64,000 bases of DNA from Symsagittifera roscoffensis (Eukaryota > Xenacoelomorpha > Acoela > Convolutidae), in assembly GCF_963678635.1 (NCBI RefSeq), contig NC_087064.1, positions 34,324,369 through 34,388,368 of the forward strand, written 5' to 3'. Made by a program: the position numbers and the translations under genes. Of the stretch, positions 1 to 10,732 are shown one piece after another. Under the pieces are notes generated by a model. It worked only from the letters and a program-made list of their open reading frames with translations, had not been told where the DNA came from and searched no databases. Position 1 is the stretch's first letter. Each line of letters begins with the position of its first letter.

Positions 1-750
1 GATTAGAGCCTAGGGCATGAATATCTTTCAAACTGTATTAAATTCAGGAAAAGCTTGCTAGATAGAAAAAACGAATGAAGAAAAAACTACCCGAGCACAA
101 GTTTTCTGCCTTTTTCTCCGAAGCTTGGAATGCGGTGTAGAAAAATTAATGTCATTTAAATGTAGTATTTGTAGTTATCTCAAAAATCAGGTTTTAGCAA
201 AAGCTTCCTATTTCTGAGGCCAAAAACAGTTCAATTTGACTAAAAAAGTTAACAAAAATATATAATTTTGACTTCACAGAGAAATGGATTAGGTTTTTGG
301 ATGATTTATGGGAGCTTTGAAATGAATACTTCCAAAAAAGAAAAAAAGAAACATTCTTGAACACTGAGCTGGCTTCAATGAAAAATAATCATTTAAACAT
401 ATTTTTTGCTTGGAGCATTTTTAATTGTTTGATTATTTTTCAAAAGCATAAATTCAAATTGGTTGAATCGAATTTCACCGTAATCTTTTATGAAACAAAG
501 CCTAAGTAGTGAAATGATTTTGCCTCAAGAGGCAAGGGACTTGATAAAACTTTCACGGAAAGGTAATTAGCGTAAGCTAAAAATATTCGGAAAAAAATCC
601 GTTTTATTGTAGTTTTGACTAAGTGAACAAATTCGAAAATTATACGCTTCTATTTATATTATGAATTTATGCGATTGATATTCTTGAGACCTATAAATAC
701 GCAAAATAGGCGCTTCCCGCATGACACCAGCGCTTAGATTTTAAAAAATA
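1..750. other. non-coding, no recognised feature
   Basis: AT-rich sequence without a convincing reading frame, RNA gene or repeat that I can identify. It could be the intron upstream of exon 3 of the METTL27-like copy at 2233-2882, because the two earlier exons of that gene are not found in the window. Confidence 0.5.
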
Positions 751-1282
751 ACAAGACTGCTTGTATCAGGGCGAAGCCCTGAATGTTCCGACTGCCTTTT
801 AAGGTTTATGGAGCAGTAATAACATTAAAAAATTCAATGAAATAAAACAAAATGGAAAAAAAAAATTTCTAAAATTTGAAATTTTTTATAAAAATCATCC
901 CCCCACACGCCATAAAAAGTACAAAAGGATAGAGTTCGCTCCTTGTAACAAACTAATTATGGCAAATAGGCTTCTTCTAACCAATTTGAAACGATTTCTA
1001 CGTTGGATTAACTCTCCGCTTACGCGTTAATAACGCCAAATATATCGCGCGTTAATTGTCCCAAATTGGCCAAAATGGCAATCTTTAAACCCCCGTAACT
1101 TTACGAAAACTGATCACAGGTAAAATATCTTTTCAAATTCGAGCTCAGGACAACAATACCTTTCGAATGATATAAAAAAATTCCGTCAAAAATGGCTAGT
1201 TAAAAAGTCGAAATTTGTCTGAAGAAAACAAACCCACCCCGAGCACAAATATTCCGTTACTTTCGTATCGAAAGTCGGAACA
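751..1282 (+). repeat. Family-1 repeat, copy 1 (TIR-bearing, about 0.5 kb)
   Basis: The unit begins with a small palindrome (ACAAG-actg-CTTGT) and a hairpin (CAGGGC-gaa-GCCCTG). It is then bounded by a 10 bp inverted repeat, TGTTCCGACT at 784-793 and AGTCGGAACA at 1273-1282. The interior is AT-rich and contains no coding capacity. It includes a recognisable stretch with ATATCGCG(CG)TTAAT and a 3' part reading ACCCCGAGCACAAAT. Three more close copies and two diverged ones occur in this window. It looks like a non-autonomous DNA element (MITE-like), but no target-site duplication is obvious. Confidence 0.75.
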
Positions 1283-1827
1283 ACAAGACTGCTCGTATCA
1301 GGGCGAAGCCCTGAATGTTCCGACTGCCTTTTAAGGTTTATGGAGCAGCAATAATAACATTTACAAAATTAAAGGAAATTAAAAAAAATGAAATTTTTTT
1401 TTTCTAAAATTTAAAATTTTTTATGAAAATCATCCCCCCACACGTCATATAAAGTACAAAAAGATAGATTTCGTTCCTTGTAACAAATCAATTATGACAA
1501 ATAAGCTTCGTTCAACCGATTTGGAACGATTTATAAGACTGATTAAACCTCCGCTTACGCGTTAATAGCGCGATTTATATCGCGCGATAATTGTCCCAAA
1601 TTGGTCAAAATGGCCAAAATGGCAATCTTTAGACCCTCATAACTTTACGAAAAATGATCACAGGTGAAATACTTTTTCAATTTTAAGCTCAGGACAACAA
1701 TACCTTTTGAATGATATAAAAAAATTCCGTCAAAAATGGCTAGTTAAAAAGTCGAAGTTTGTCTGAAGAAAAAAAAACCCACCCCGAGCACAAATATTCC
1801 GTTACTTTCGTATCGAAAGTCGGAACA
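1283..1827 (+). repeat. Family-1 repeat, copy 2
   Basis: This copy lies head-to-tail with copy 1. It repeats the hairpin (CAGGGCGAAGCCCTG, 1297-1311), the terminal TGTTCCGACT (1316-1325) and the matching AGTCGGAACA (1818-1827). The two copies differ by scattered substitutions and small indels, so the tandem arrangement is not an assembly stutter. Confidence 0.75.
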
Positions 1828-2232
1828 ATAATTTAGCCACTCAGAATTGAGTATAAAGTAAATCGGGAAAGTAATCAAAATTGAATCAAGCGAGGAAAGT
1901 AAAATCAGCATTAGCAAAATTCGAAGCTATCAAAATTCAACTAAAACCAGGCCATTGCACCAATTACAAAAAATATTGCGCCATCAAAACAATTTCTTTC
2001 ATATCTGCTATGAATGTCAAAAACATTAAATTGTTCACAAATTTTTTTTGTCATTAGCGTTCATTTCATGGTTTATCTTCAACGAACCTACCTTTTTAAA
2101 AAAACATTTCTGTATCTAGTTGTCTAAAAACATGAAACTGCAATCAAAAATACTAGGCAAATTGTTCTCAATCATCATTCTAACCTGTTCAAAAACGATC
2201 GACAAATTACCACTGATTGTTTTTTGTTTCAG

Positions 2233-2882
2233 GAGACATCGGTTCCATCATGTTCTTATGATTTAGTAATCTCAATTGGAGTATTCAACACGCGCTCAAC
2301 CACGTTAGCAAAAACGATGTTTCATTTGCCTAGCTTTTAAACTGATCAAATGAACAGTAAAATTTTTTTCTAGAGTAGATTTCCTTGATATGTATTCGAA
2401 CTTTTTTCTGCATAACTTGTTGACTGAAACATTTTCCAAGATGACTCAATGGTCAAAAAATAAATTGAAAAAAATCTCAATTTTCATGAAAAAGATTTTG
2501 ATTCATTTTAAATTCAATTCTCAAAAATCTGCACTGAAAAACTCTATATCAAATCCGTCTTGATCTAATTAAATAAACAATAGTATTCTGTTACAAAATT
2601 TGTCTGGTGCGAATCGCTGCGTTGAAAAGTGATTTGCATAATTTTTTAGCTCACACATTTTTCTACGTTTTCAGAAGTGACTGCCTTTGGGAAGTTGTCA
2701 GAATGGCAAAGCATGGCGGATACCTGTCTATATACTTCAATAAATTACACTGGGATCAAGGCTGCTTCAAAGAACGACTGATAGAACTAGTGGCGGCGAA
2801 ACAAATTCAAATTCTATCGCTCGAGTATAAACCATACTACGAGGAAAATGAGGCGGTATCGTTTGTACTGAAAAAATTGTGA
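2233..2882 (+). CDS. METTL27-like methyltransferase, copy A (3' part, exons 3-4)
   Basis: Two exons of a class I SAM-dependent methyltransferase-like gene related to METTL27 (WBSCR27). Exon 3 is 2233-2303 (71 bp, after a TTTGTTTCAG acceptor, donor GTTAGC) and encodes ETSVPSCSYDLVISIGVFNT..., the strand beta-4 region. Exon 4 is 2675-2882 (acceptor ACGTTTTCAG) and encodes SDCLWEVVRMAKHGGYLSI... to a shared C-terminus VSFVLKKL and stop. The join is in phase and restores a Thr codon. Exon 3 has exactly the length and phase of exon 3 in copies B and C. The exons carrying the SAM-binding motif are not visible upstream, so either they lie beyond the window or this copy is truncated. An AATAAA follows 84 nt after the stop. 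The real substrate is unknown. Confidence 0.75.
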
Positions 2883-2965
2883 AAAAAAAACTTTACGATA
2901 AGAACAATGAACTTTTATTGTAAGATTTTGAATGATTTTGTTTGTATAAAACCTGATTTCAAATG

Positions 2966-2971
2966 AATAAA
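2966..2971 (+). promoter_or_regulatory. poly(A) signal of METTL27-like copy A
   Basis: AATAAA lies 84 nt downstream of the copy A stop codon, in A-rich sequence. Confidence 0.55.
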
Positions 2972-2989
2972 ATAATTGTTGATGAATGA

Positions 2990-3660
2990 AATGAGATAAG
3001 TTCAGTTAAGTGCTTTGAGACCTGTTTTTTGGTGGCATTTTCAAGATCTCGAAATTACGCATTAGAGCAAGCTAATCAGTAGTCTTTCAACGTTAGTACA
3101 CCAATGTTCCTAACTGACAACCGTAGACTAGATCATACCGATCTGAGTCGCCTTCATTCATAGGTTCAAAACTAATCAAGGCTAGACTTGGTGGAAGCGT
3201 GATAAATAAAAGCATTATCATCAAAGATTGCGCCATAAAAAATGAAATCATTTCAAAAAGTCTACTGATGTGCTAGAAAAAACTTTTATAAGAATTAGAT
3301 CTCCTGACAGATATATTTCATAATCGATGAGTGGACGTATCTTAAAAGTATCACAAAGATAGTGAATAATTAAAAAATAAATGGAATAATTAGATTAAAT
3401 AATATTTTTATTTAAAAAAAATTGAAAGAAAACAGAGCATTCAATTTTTTTGCTGCATACTGAATTTGGCCGGTAACTTATTTCCGAAAACATGTCTGAT
3501 TTCATAACCTGCAATAAATTTTGAAGCGGATAATCAGAAAACTAGAACATTAAATTTTTGTGCTGAAACCAATTTCAATTGAGGATTATCTCAGCACAAA
3601 TTTAATCTCTGTTATCTGATTTGAGTCGGAACTAAATTTCAAAGATTTTGCATACAACAC
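2990..3660. other. non-coding, no recognised feature
   Basis: AT-rich intergenic sequence downstream of METTL27-like copy A. I see no reading frame or repeat that I can support. Confidence 0.5.
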
Positions 3661-3663
3661 AGT

Positions 3664-3990
3664 GTGCGGGTGTTTTTTTTTGTTCGGACCATTAGAAAAA
3701 TGTGGGGAACTTTGCATCCGGACGTGTTTGTTGAAATGGGTCGAGTGATATATCAAGTTAAAGCCTTTTCAGTTGTTGTTAGAATAATTTTTCTCAACGC
3801 CGAGAAAAACTGGTTTGAAATTTTTGAGTTTTGGTCTAATTTTGAGCTAAGAAGGCGGGCGTGCAGGTTAAAAAAGCTTGTTTAAGCGTAAGTTAAGCCG
3901 TAAAAATTCAGTTATACCCGATTAAAATTCGGTTTGGGAGTTTTTTAACGACATTTTGGGATTGAAATACGTCAAAAATTCAAAACGATT
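3664..3990 (+). repeat. Dispersed repeat (Family-2), copy near the left end
   Basis: This stretch matches, with moderate divergence, a stretch at about 62615-62990 at the other end of the window. Shared landmarks, in order, are GGGGAACTTTG/AGGGAGGAACTTTG, TCGAGTGATATATCA, GCCGAGAAAAACTGGTTTGAA, and GTTTGGGAGTTTTTTA/GTTTTTGGAGTTTTTA. A 73-codon open frame (3664-3885) runs through it but is not conserved in the other copy, so I do not call it a gene. Confidence 0.65.
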
Positions 3991-6200
3991 CAAAAAAGAG
4001 TAAAAAACAAACACATTAAAAACAATTAAATTGTTTTTACCATATTTTTCTACGCAAAAGCCTATTTGAAGAGTTTAATGAACACATGCATATGCCGCCC
4101 TTTTGTTTGAGAGAGAAGGAGCAACTACGAGAGCATCTTTTTGCTACGATAACTGTGATTGTTGTTGTCGTTGTTGTTGCTGTTTTTGTTGTTTTTGCGA
4201 TGATTGTGATTTGTCTGGCTCTCGCCTACTGTTTTTTTTAGTAATTTTTTGTTCTTTGTAGTTGTGAATTGACGGTAGCTCCATTACGCCCGATTGCTTT
4301 TGCTGCTACTGTTTTATTATCTTCTTGGCTTTGATTCTATTTACGATAGTGTTTATATCGTCATAATTTCGTAGTAATATTTCAACTGAATTTTTGAGCA
4401 AAATTAATCATTTCAAAACGTGTTGGTATTTGGAAGCCAAATTAAATATTTATCCTTTAATAACAAGTCTTTCAAAAGCTGTAAAATGTATGTTGTTGAA
4501 TTCCTATCACCATTTTCTGCTGATGATATAACCACGCCAATTTTTTTTGTTTTGCCATTCGTGTTTAGAAAAACGTCAAGATGTTTGTCTAATAATTTTT
4601 AAATATTCAATTCGCTCTTGTAGGCGCTACTGCATGATCGGGTAGTAAGAATTGATTGTTGTCTTTCAGCGCAGGTTTTCTTGTCCTTCTCCTCCTGTTC
4701 CTCTCTTTTTGCCATTTTGATGGCTTGTGTTGGTTGTTGATGAAGTGGTTGGCTAAATTTTTCACTTAGTCCTGCAGGCAATTTTCCTGTTGATCGTGTA
4801 GTAGTTAATTTGCAGGAAAAAAGCGACCAGTCTATGGTACAGCAAAAAAGTGCGGTTGAAAAAATCATGAGTATAATCACTCAGAAAAACATAGTTTTTT
4901 CAAACTAATACAAATCTTCCTGTTCATATGAGTTTTCTCCAGCAGAACCACATGACTTTTTTTATAACATCAGCATTTGTTTTTAGAGCAACAGCTTTCG
5001 TCATTATAACCTTTTTATAATTTTGCTGCAATGCTGTTGAGCAAGGGGAACATATTCTTGATCTCGTCTGCGTAATTCCAGAGAAGACATTGAAAACTGA
5101 CAAAAACTAGACTGAATAGTTACTTTCTCGCTCAAATGATTTCGTAGTTTTTTTTTAGTTTGAGTAGACTGTCAAATCGACGCTAGTGGAGGTCTTAGTT
5201 TTTGCCTTTCTTGTTTTTCGTTATTTGAGTCTGATTTAAGGGCAAGGGAAACATTCCAGATTTTGCCCTGATGCAGGCTGTTTTTTTTGAACGTTGTTTT
5301 AAAATCAATACAAGTTTAAATTCATACAAATACGTAGATATCAATATAGAACCGTATAAGGTATAAGCAGACGCAAACTTTATCACCTAATATTTCAGTG
5401 AGAAAAAGGGTGAAAATATATATTTTTTCAATTTGAGTTTTGAGGCAGTCCAACGGGAAGTTGGTAAAACATGGGCTTCACCTTGTTCATGAACGAGAAA
5501 AGTTTTGTTTCAGCATAATTGGTGCAACAAAAAAGTGTAAACGCTGAGTTTTTTTATGCAAACTCATTTTTATCAAGGAATTAAAATCAAAGTTGGGTTG
5601 AAAGAAATTGAGATTGAACATTTGGTATTTCAATTGGCAGCTGATCAACGTAATAATGAGATTAACTTGCTGGTGTCCACCTAGTAAAAAAAATATGTAA
5701 TTTTAAACGCTACTACATATAAACATATATGTAAACGGAATCCGCAAAGAAAATGCGGATTCAATTTGCAATTTGCGGATTCCATTTACAATTTTGAGGA
5801 TTCCGCTCACAGTTGCGGGTTCTGCAACAGCTCAATTAAACTGTACACTTTTCTAATTTTTTGTTCGTGGGTTCCACAAACTGTTCTAAATTTTGCAAAT
5901 ACGGTTGCGAATTTCGCAAAATCACCTATTTTTCGAGCGATTTTGAGCGGTACAATGTTTTAGGTGATTGTTCTTGGAATCCAAAACAGCAAGGAAGATC
6001 AAAGAAAAGTAGCATTGTTGCGCATTCCGTAAAAAATCCGATTTTGGACCTGTTTAGGAATCCGCTTACAATGCACAGAATGCACAGTTTGGCCTCGTAA
6101 TGAGTTTTCTTAGATTCACTGCAAGATTCACTAAAAACAGATGTTTTCAATTTTAATTATCATTAAATAGACCAGAAAACAAAAATTCGGCGAGATTTCA
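3991..6200. other. intergenic, low-complexity tracts only
   Basis: A TTG/TTTTTG-rich simple repeat sits at about 4152-4198. The rest has short random open frames on both strands that show no family resemblance. Around 5736-6075 the motif GGATTCCGC, in either orientation, recurs several times. One occurrence is a hairpin, with GAATCCGCA at 5738-5746 facing TGCGGATTC at 5754-5762. Confidence 0.5.
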
Positions 6201-6204
6201 CAAT

Positions 6205-9200
6205 TCAAAGTTTTTTCAGCACGAATGAAACTGCAGTGTTTCCTTCATAGTAGCCCCCTTTGAACTGGAGAGAGAGAAGCACTACCACCTTCTGGTCTAC
6301 TAAACTGTTCAGAGTATCTTCGAATCCTCCTTGGTCCCAATAGTGTTTATTGAACAGGATGGAGAGGTAGCCCCCACTTTTTGCCATTCGGACTACTTCG
6401 GGAAGACATCCACTCCTGAAAAGAAAATAAAATAAAATAAAATATATATGGAAACGTATATTGGACTATTGTGCAAAAAATTTTCAATGCGGAAAAATTT
6501 TACAAAGGTCTTCGGCCCCCTGGATAGAGGTCGGTGGTTCGTTGAGGAAAAAGTTCCGAGCCCAGGAAAAATCATGCAGGTCTTAATCAGGGATACAAGA
6601 AAAGTTCTCCACTAGGAGTTAACTGTTTTGTTCTACTTTAAGATCTATTTTTGGTCGAACGACTCTTAGGCTTTTATGAAGGGGCCTTTGGCGACATATC
6701 TACATTCTGAGAGGATTTACCAAAAAAGCGATTTTTTGATAAACCCTTGCAATTACTCGCCAGCGGCGCAGTTGCTTTGGCAAAAAAAGAGCCTTGGTAG
6801 TGGGACCTGAGAGCTTTGAGATACATTTTTTTTTTGAAAATCCACCGAGAAAACCTAGATCCGTAACTGTCTTTTCATCTTGGATAAATGGTCTTAAACT
6901 ATACATTTTAAAACTATTTTTCATCTGGTAATGATTTTTTAACAATCTGTCACATACGTTGTGGATCTCGTATTGAAAACTCCGACTGATATAACCAATT
7001 CGTACGAAGCAGCAGGCACAGTCGTTTCCTGAAACATTTCAAACCACCTACTTTTTGAATGCAGAAGTTTTTAGTGCAACCGGAATCATTGGCACAGGTT
7101 TTCCAGCCCATGATCAGCGTGAGGCGGAAATTCGAAACAGGCGTCGGTATTCACACATTTCGCCCCTCACACATTTCGCCCCTCATAAATTACTGGCACA
7201 TTTCGTTCCACATACATTTCGCCCCCACGCAATTCGCCCCTAAAATTTACATTAAGAAAGCGGCGGTTAATTAACTGTGTAATAAGTTAGGGGCGAAACA
7301 TGCGAGGACGAAATGTGTGAAATTATTAGGGGCGAAATGTGTCACTAGATTTAAGAGGGGCAAAGCGACATTCACAGGCTTCAATTTGTAACGGGCGACC
7401 TCTCGGCCCGGATATACGCGAAGCGGAGCAAGCGTGTACTACTTCCGTATAGCTTGTTGCGAATTTTCGCTTGTTACGAATTGTCGCTTTTACAAATTGT
7501 CGCTTTTTATGAATTGTCGCTTCTTACGAATTGTCGCTCTGCCCATGGCCAGACAACATGAATCATCCCCATGACAAGAAAGTAAGCCTTCAGAAGCATT
7601 TCTAATATTTTTACTCGTGTTGTGCTTCTTGATGACGATAACCAGCACAATAACCAAAATTTAAAAACTGACAAATATGAAATTCTTAGGATGTAAATTA
7701 CTCAAGCGAGCACGGCAAGTTTGGCAACTTTCAAACCCCAGGAAATTTTCAAAAAATAATTGGAGGTAAAAGATATTTTTAGATTTGATATCGGGGAGTC
7801 GATAACTTCAATGGAGTAAAGAAATTTGAGTTGAAATCTATTAGTTTGATCGCCGAAACCCCAAGCATAACAATACTAAGTTATTAAATGAAAACCGATT
7901 TTTACCTTTTGAAAAACGGATTTCACAATGATTTGCCCTAATGACCTGATGATCTTGTTTTAATCTAGTGATTCGTAATTAATTGCTCCATAATTTTGAA
8001 ATGTCGGCTTCCCTAAATTTAAACCTTATGAGGTAAAATGACCTTTTGTGCATTTTTTCGTAAGTATAGGCCAAAAAAGGGTGTTTTTGTTGCACGTTTC
8101 ATTCTGAATATTAAATTAATGTATAATGACGCTCAGCCCACTTTATGATGTCAGACGCTCAGCACGATTTCATTACATCCGCCATGAATGCATGGAAGTT
8201 TTAGCAAAAAATGCAAATAGCAACACTTTTTTTTTAGCAAAAAAATGCAAATAGCAACGCTATTTGCATTTTTTTGTTAAAAGTTCCATACATTCTATAT
8301 CCATATCTTAGATGTAGCATATACAACCAAATGGTATTGTTGTCCAGATCTTATATGCAGTCTCCCACAAACAAACGGTAGTGCTTACCTTGTCTGGATA
8401 AATGAGGTCTTTGTACCACTGAGTGTACAGATTTTTCTCAAGCGCCAGAGCATACATGTTTTCAGATGGCTCCAGTGCATCTATCTGGCCAGTGAACCCT
8501 GCTCTTCTCAAGGCCAGTCCACTCAAACCAGTCCCTGCACCCACGTCAATCACTTTACAGTCCCGGGGAATGTGAAAACCTGAAGAAGCGTTAATTAAAT
8601 GATAGTGTTTGTAAAAAATAGTTTGAGAAGTTGACGGTTTATCTCTTATTGAAATAATGAGAGTTTGTAGTTACGCTCTAAATTTAGCGCGCATCATACA
8701 ACTTCGTAATTGAAGGAATCCGTTTTTCAAACTAAAGAATGCTTTTTAAATGGCAGAAGATTTAGTGATTGGTTAATTTGTGAGCTAATTTAAGACTATT
8801 TAACCTTCTATTAAAAATAAGCACGCAATAAAAATCTGATTTCTGGATTGTTTCAGCTCACTATTTCATGCGGTTTTTGTCTGCAGTTTTTGGATTGTTT
8901 TTAAGCGCAATTTTTTTTTTTTGATTTATCAAGAAGTTAATCCATTTTCTGTTTCCATGATTATCTTATATCTCCAGTATCTTTATTTTCAATTTCACAG
9001 TGTCTGCTTCGAAAATAGAAACATTCGAAGAGAAAAAAATTGCGGCTCTCCTTGCGCACCATGTTTTTGTTCACACTCAAGCAGCGACTGCATGCATGCC
9101 TCTGGACCAGAGTACTTCATTTTCTTGAAGAAGTCATCTTCATACTCTCTGGCTGTCTTCTCGTAGTATTCAAGTTCCTCTGAAGCACTTTTGGCAGTGT

Positions 9201-9228
9201 ACAGATTTTGTTTCCAACTATCAGTCAT
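6205..9228 (-). CDS. METTL27: METTL27-like methyltransferase, copy B (complete, 4 exons)
   Basis: Four GT-AG exons on the - strand: 9228-9060, 8579-8389, 7028-6958 and 6415-6205, giving 213 residues. All junctions keep frame (phases 1, 0, 2). The predicted protein has an N-terminal helical part (SEELEYYEKTAREYED), then the SAM-binding motif VIDVGAGTGLSG with the acidic post-I residue in IDALEPSENM (exon 2). Motif IV is SYELVISVGVFNT (exon 3) and the C-terminal core strand region is VVRMAKSGGYLSI (exon 4), ending VSFVLKKL. This order and spacing fit METTL27/WBSCR27-type small methyltransferases; human METTL27 is slightly longer (about 245 residues). The start at 9228 is the first Met in frame, and a further 5' exon is possible. 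The 1.36 kb second intron (8388-7029) holds a near-perfect hairpin and simple repeats. The family assignment is well supported; the methylated substrate is unknown. Confidence 0.8.
7152..7342. repeat. Inverted cluster of CACATTTCGCCCCT motifs
   Basis: In the intron of METTL27-like copy B. ACACATTTCGCCCCT occurs twice directly at 7152-7178, with weaker copies to 7223. Its reverse complement AGGGGCGAAATGTGT occurs at 7328-7342, with a variant at about 7290. The segment can fold on itself. Confidence 0.6.
7454..7538. repeat. Short tandem repeat, about 17-19 bp unit, five copies
   Basis: Five successive diverged copies of TTACGAATTGTCGCTT. No coding meaning is apparent. Confidence 0.7.
8232..8282. 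repeat. Near-perfect hairpin in intron 2 of copy B
   Basis: A 24 bp stem closes on the 3 nt loop AAC at 8256-8258, with one G-T pair (8237/8277). The core is TGCAAATAGC-aac-GCTATTTGCA. A partial extra copy of the left arm lies just upstream at about 8205-8225. Confidence 0.75.
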
Positions 9229-9559
9229 ACCGGAAGCACCTAATATTACCTAAGAATCAAGTTTATGTTATGACCAGGTGTGGATTTACGACTTTTTCGA
9301 GGGTTCTTGAAACCCTCTCTTGAACAAAAATTTCTGCAAAGCTACAACAACGTTGTCGGTGATCTGTTTTTAATCATAAGATAATCAAGCAAATTGGCCA
9401 TGGCCACTTAATCAGAACACATACTCGAAAGTTCTTTTTATCAATTTGATTCAGGAGCATTGCTTTTCTTTTTTAATCAAAAAGACGCGGGTTTTCAACG
9501 GGAAGCTCAATGCTAAAATTAGGCTAAAATAGCGTCAAGGAGAGTTCGAAATTTTTACG

Positions 9560-9998
9560 GTGAGTCGTCGATTTAAATATCAATCGAAAGGTATTGTTGT
9601 CCTGAGCTTAAATTTGAAAAGATATTTTACCTGTGATCATTTTTTCTTAGAATTATGGGGGCTTAAAGATTGCCAATTTGGCCAATTTCGGACAATTAAC
9701 GCGAGATATATTTCGCGTTATTAACGCGTACGCCGAGATTTAATCCGACTTAGAAATCGTTCCAAGTTGGTTGAAAGAAGCTTATTTGCCATATTTGATT
9801 TGTTAAAAAGAACCTAATTTATCCTTTTGTACTTTAGATGGCGTATGGGGGGATGGTTTTCACAACAAATCTTAAATTTTAGAGAAAAAAAATTTCATTT
9901 TGTTTTATTACATTTAATTTTTTTATGTTATTACTGCTCCATTGACCTTAAAATGCAGTCGGAACATTCAGGGCTTTGCCCTGATACAAAGAATCTTG
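9560..9998 (-). repeat. Family-1 repeat, copy 3 (inverted, 3'-truncated)
   Basis: Reverse-complement copy. The AGTCGGAACA end is at 9957-9966, followed by the hairpin CAGGGC-ttt-GCCCTG at 9969-9983. The interior ATATTTCGCG...TTAACGCG stretch is present, but the distal CCCGAGCACAA end is missing. A 13 bp sequence CAAAGAATCTTGT just outside (from 9978) recurs in inverted form about 60 bp further on (ACAAGATTCTTTG). Confidence 0.7.
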
Positions 9999-10204
9999 TT
10001 CGAGTTGTAAGGGAATGGAGTTCTCTTCCACTACACTTATCCCACAAGATTCTTTGAAGTTTTGTTTCACACGCAGTGATAAGTCAATCCTACTCAAAAT
10101 TTGAGTTAATTCAAATATGCGCTTCCCACTGCAATTCTTCCTATTTTGAGTCTAACTATTTGGCAATCGAAACTTTTCTAAAGGATATGAACAAAATACA
10201 AACC

Positions 10205-10732
10205 AGACTGGTTGTATCAGGGCGAAGCCCTGAATGTTCCGACTGCCTTTTAAGGTTCACGGAGCAGTAATAACAATAAAAAGTTAAATGTAAGAAAATA
10301 TAATGAAATTTTTTCTTCTAAAATTTGAGATTTGTTTTGAAAACCATCCCCCACATGCCATATAAAGTAGAAAAGAATCAATTTTGCTTCTTGTAACAAA
10401 TCAATTTTTGCAAATAAACTTTTTTCAACCACCAACTTGGAACGATTTCTAAGACGGATTAAATCTCCGCTTACGCGTTATTAGCGCAAAACATATCGCG
10501 CGTTAATTGTTCCAAATTGCCCAAAATGGCAATTTTAAAACCCCCATAACTTTACAAAAAATAATCACAGGTAAAATATCTTCTCAAATTTAAGCTCAAG
10601 ACAACAATAACTTTCGAATGATAAAAAAATTTCCGTCAAAAATGGCTAGTTAAAAATTCGAAATTTGTGTGAAGAAAAAAAAACCCACCCGAGCACAATT
10701 ATTCCTTTACCTTTGTATCGAAATTCGGAACA
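10205..10732 (+). repeat. Family-1 repeat, copy 4
   Basis: The hairpin CAGGGCGAAGCCCTG at 10218-10232 is intact. The left terminus TGTTCCGACT lies at 10235-10244, and the degenerate right terminus ATTCGGAACA ends at 10732. The interior matches copies 1 and 2, with indels. Confidence 0.72.

Noticed and set aside
4599-4880. 93-codon - strand frame
   Set aside because: Low-complexity hydrophilic sequence without a recognisable domain or partner exons.
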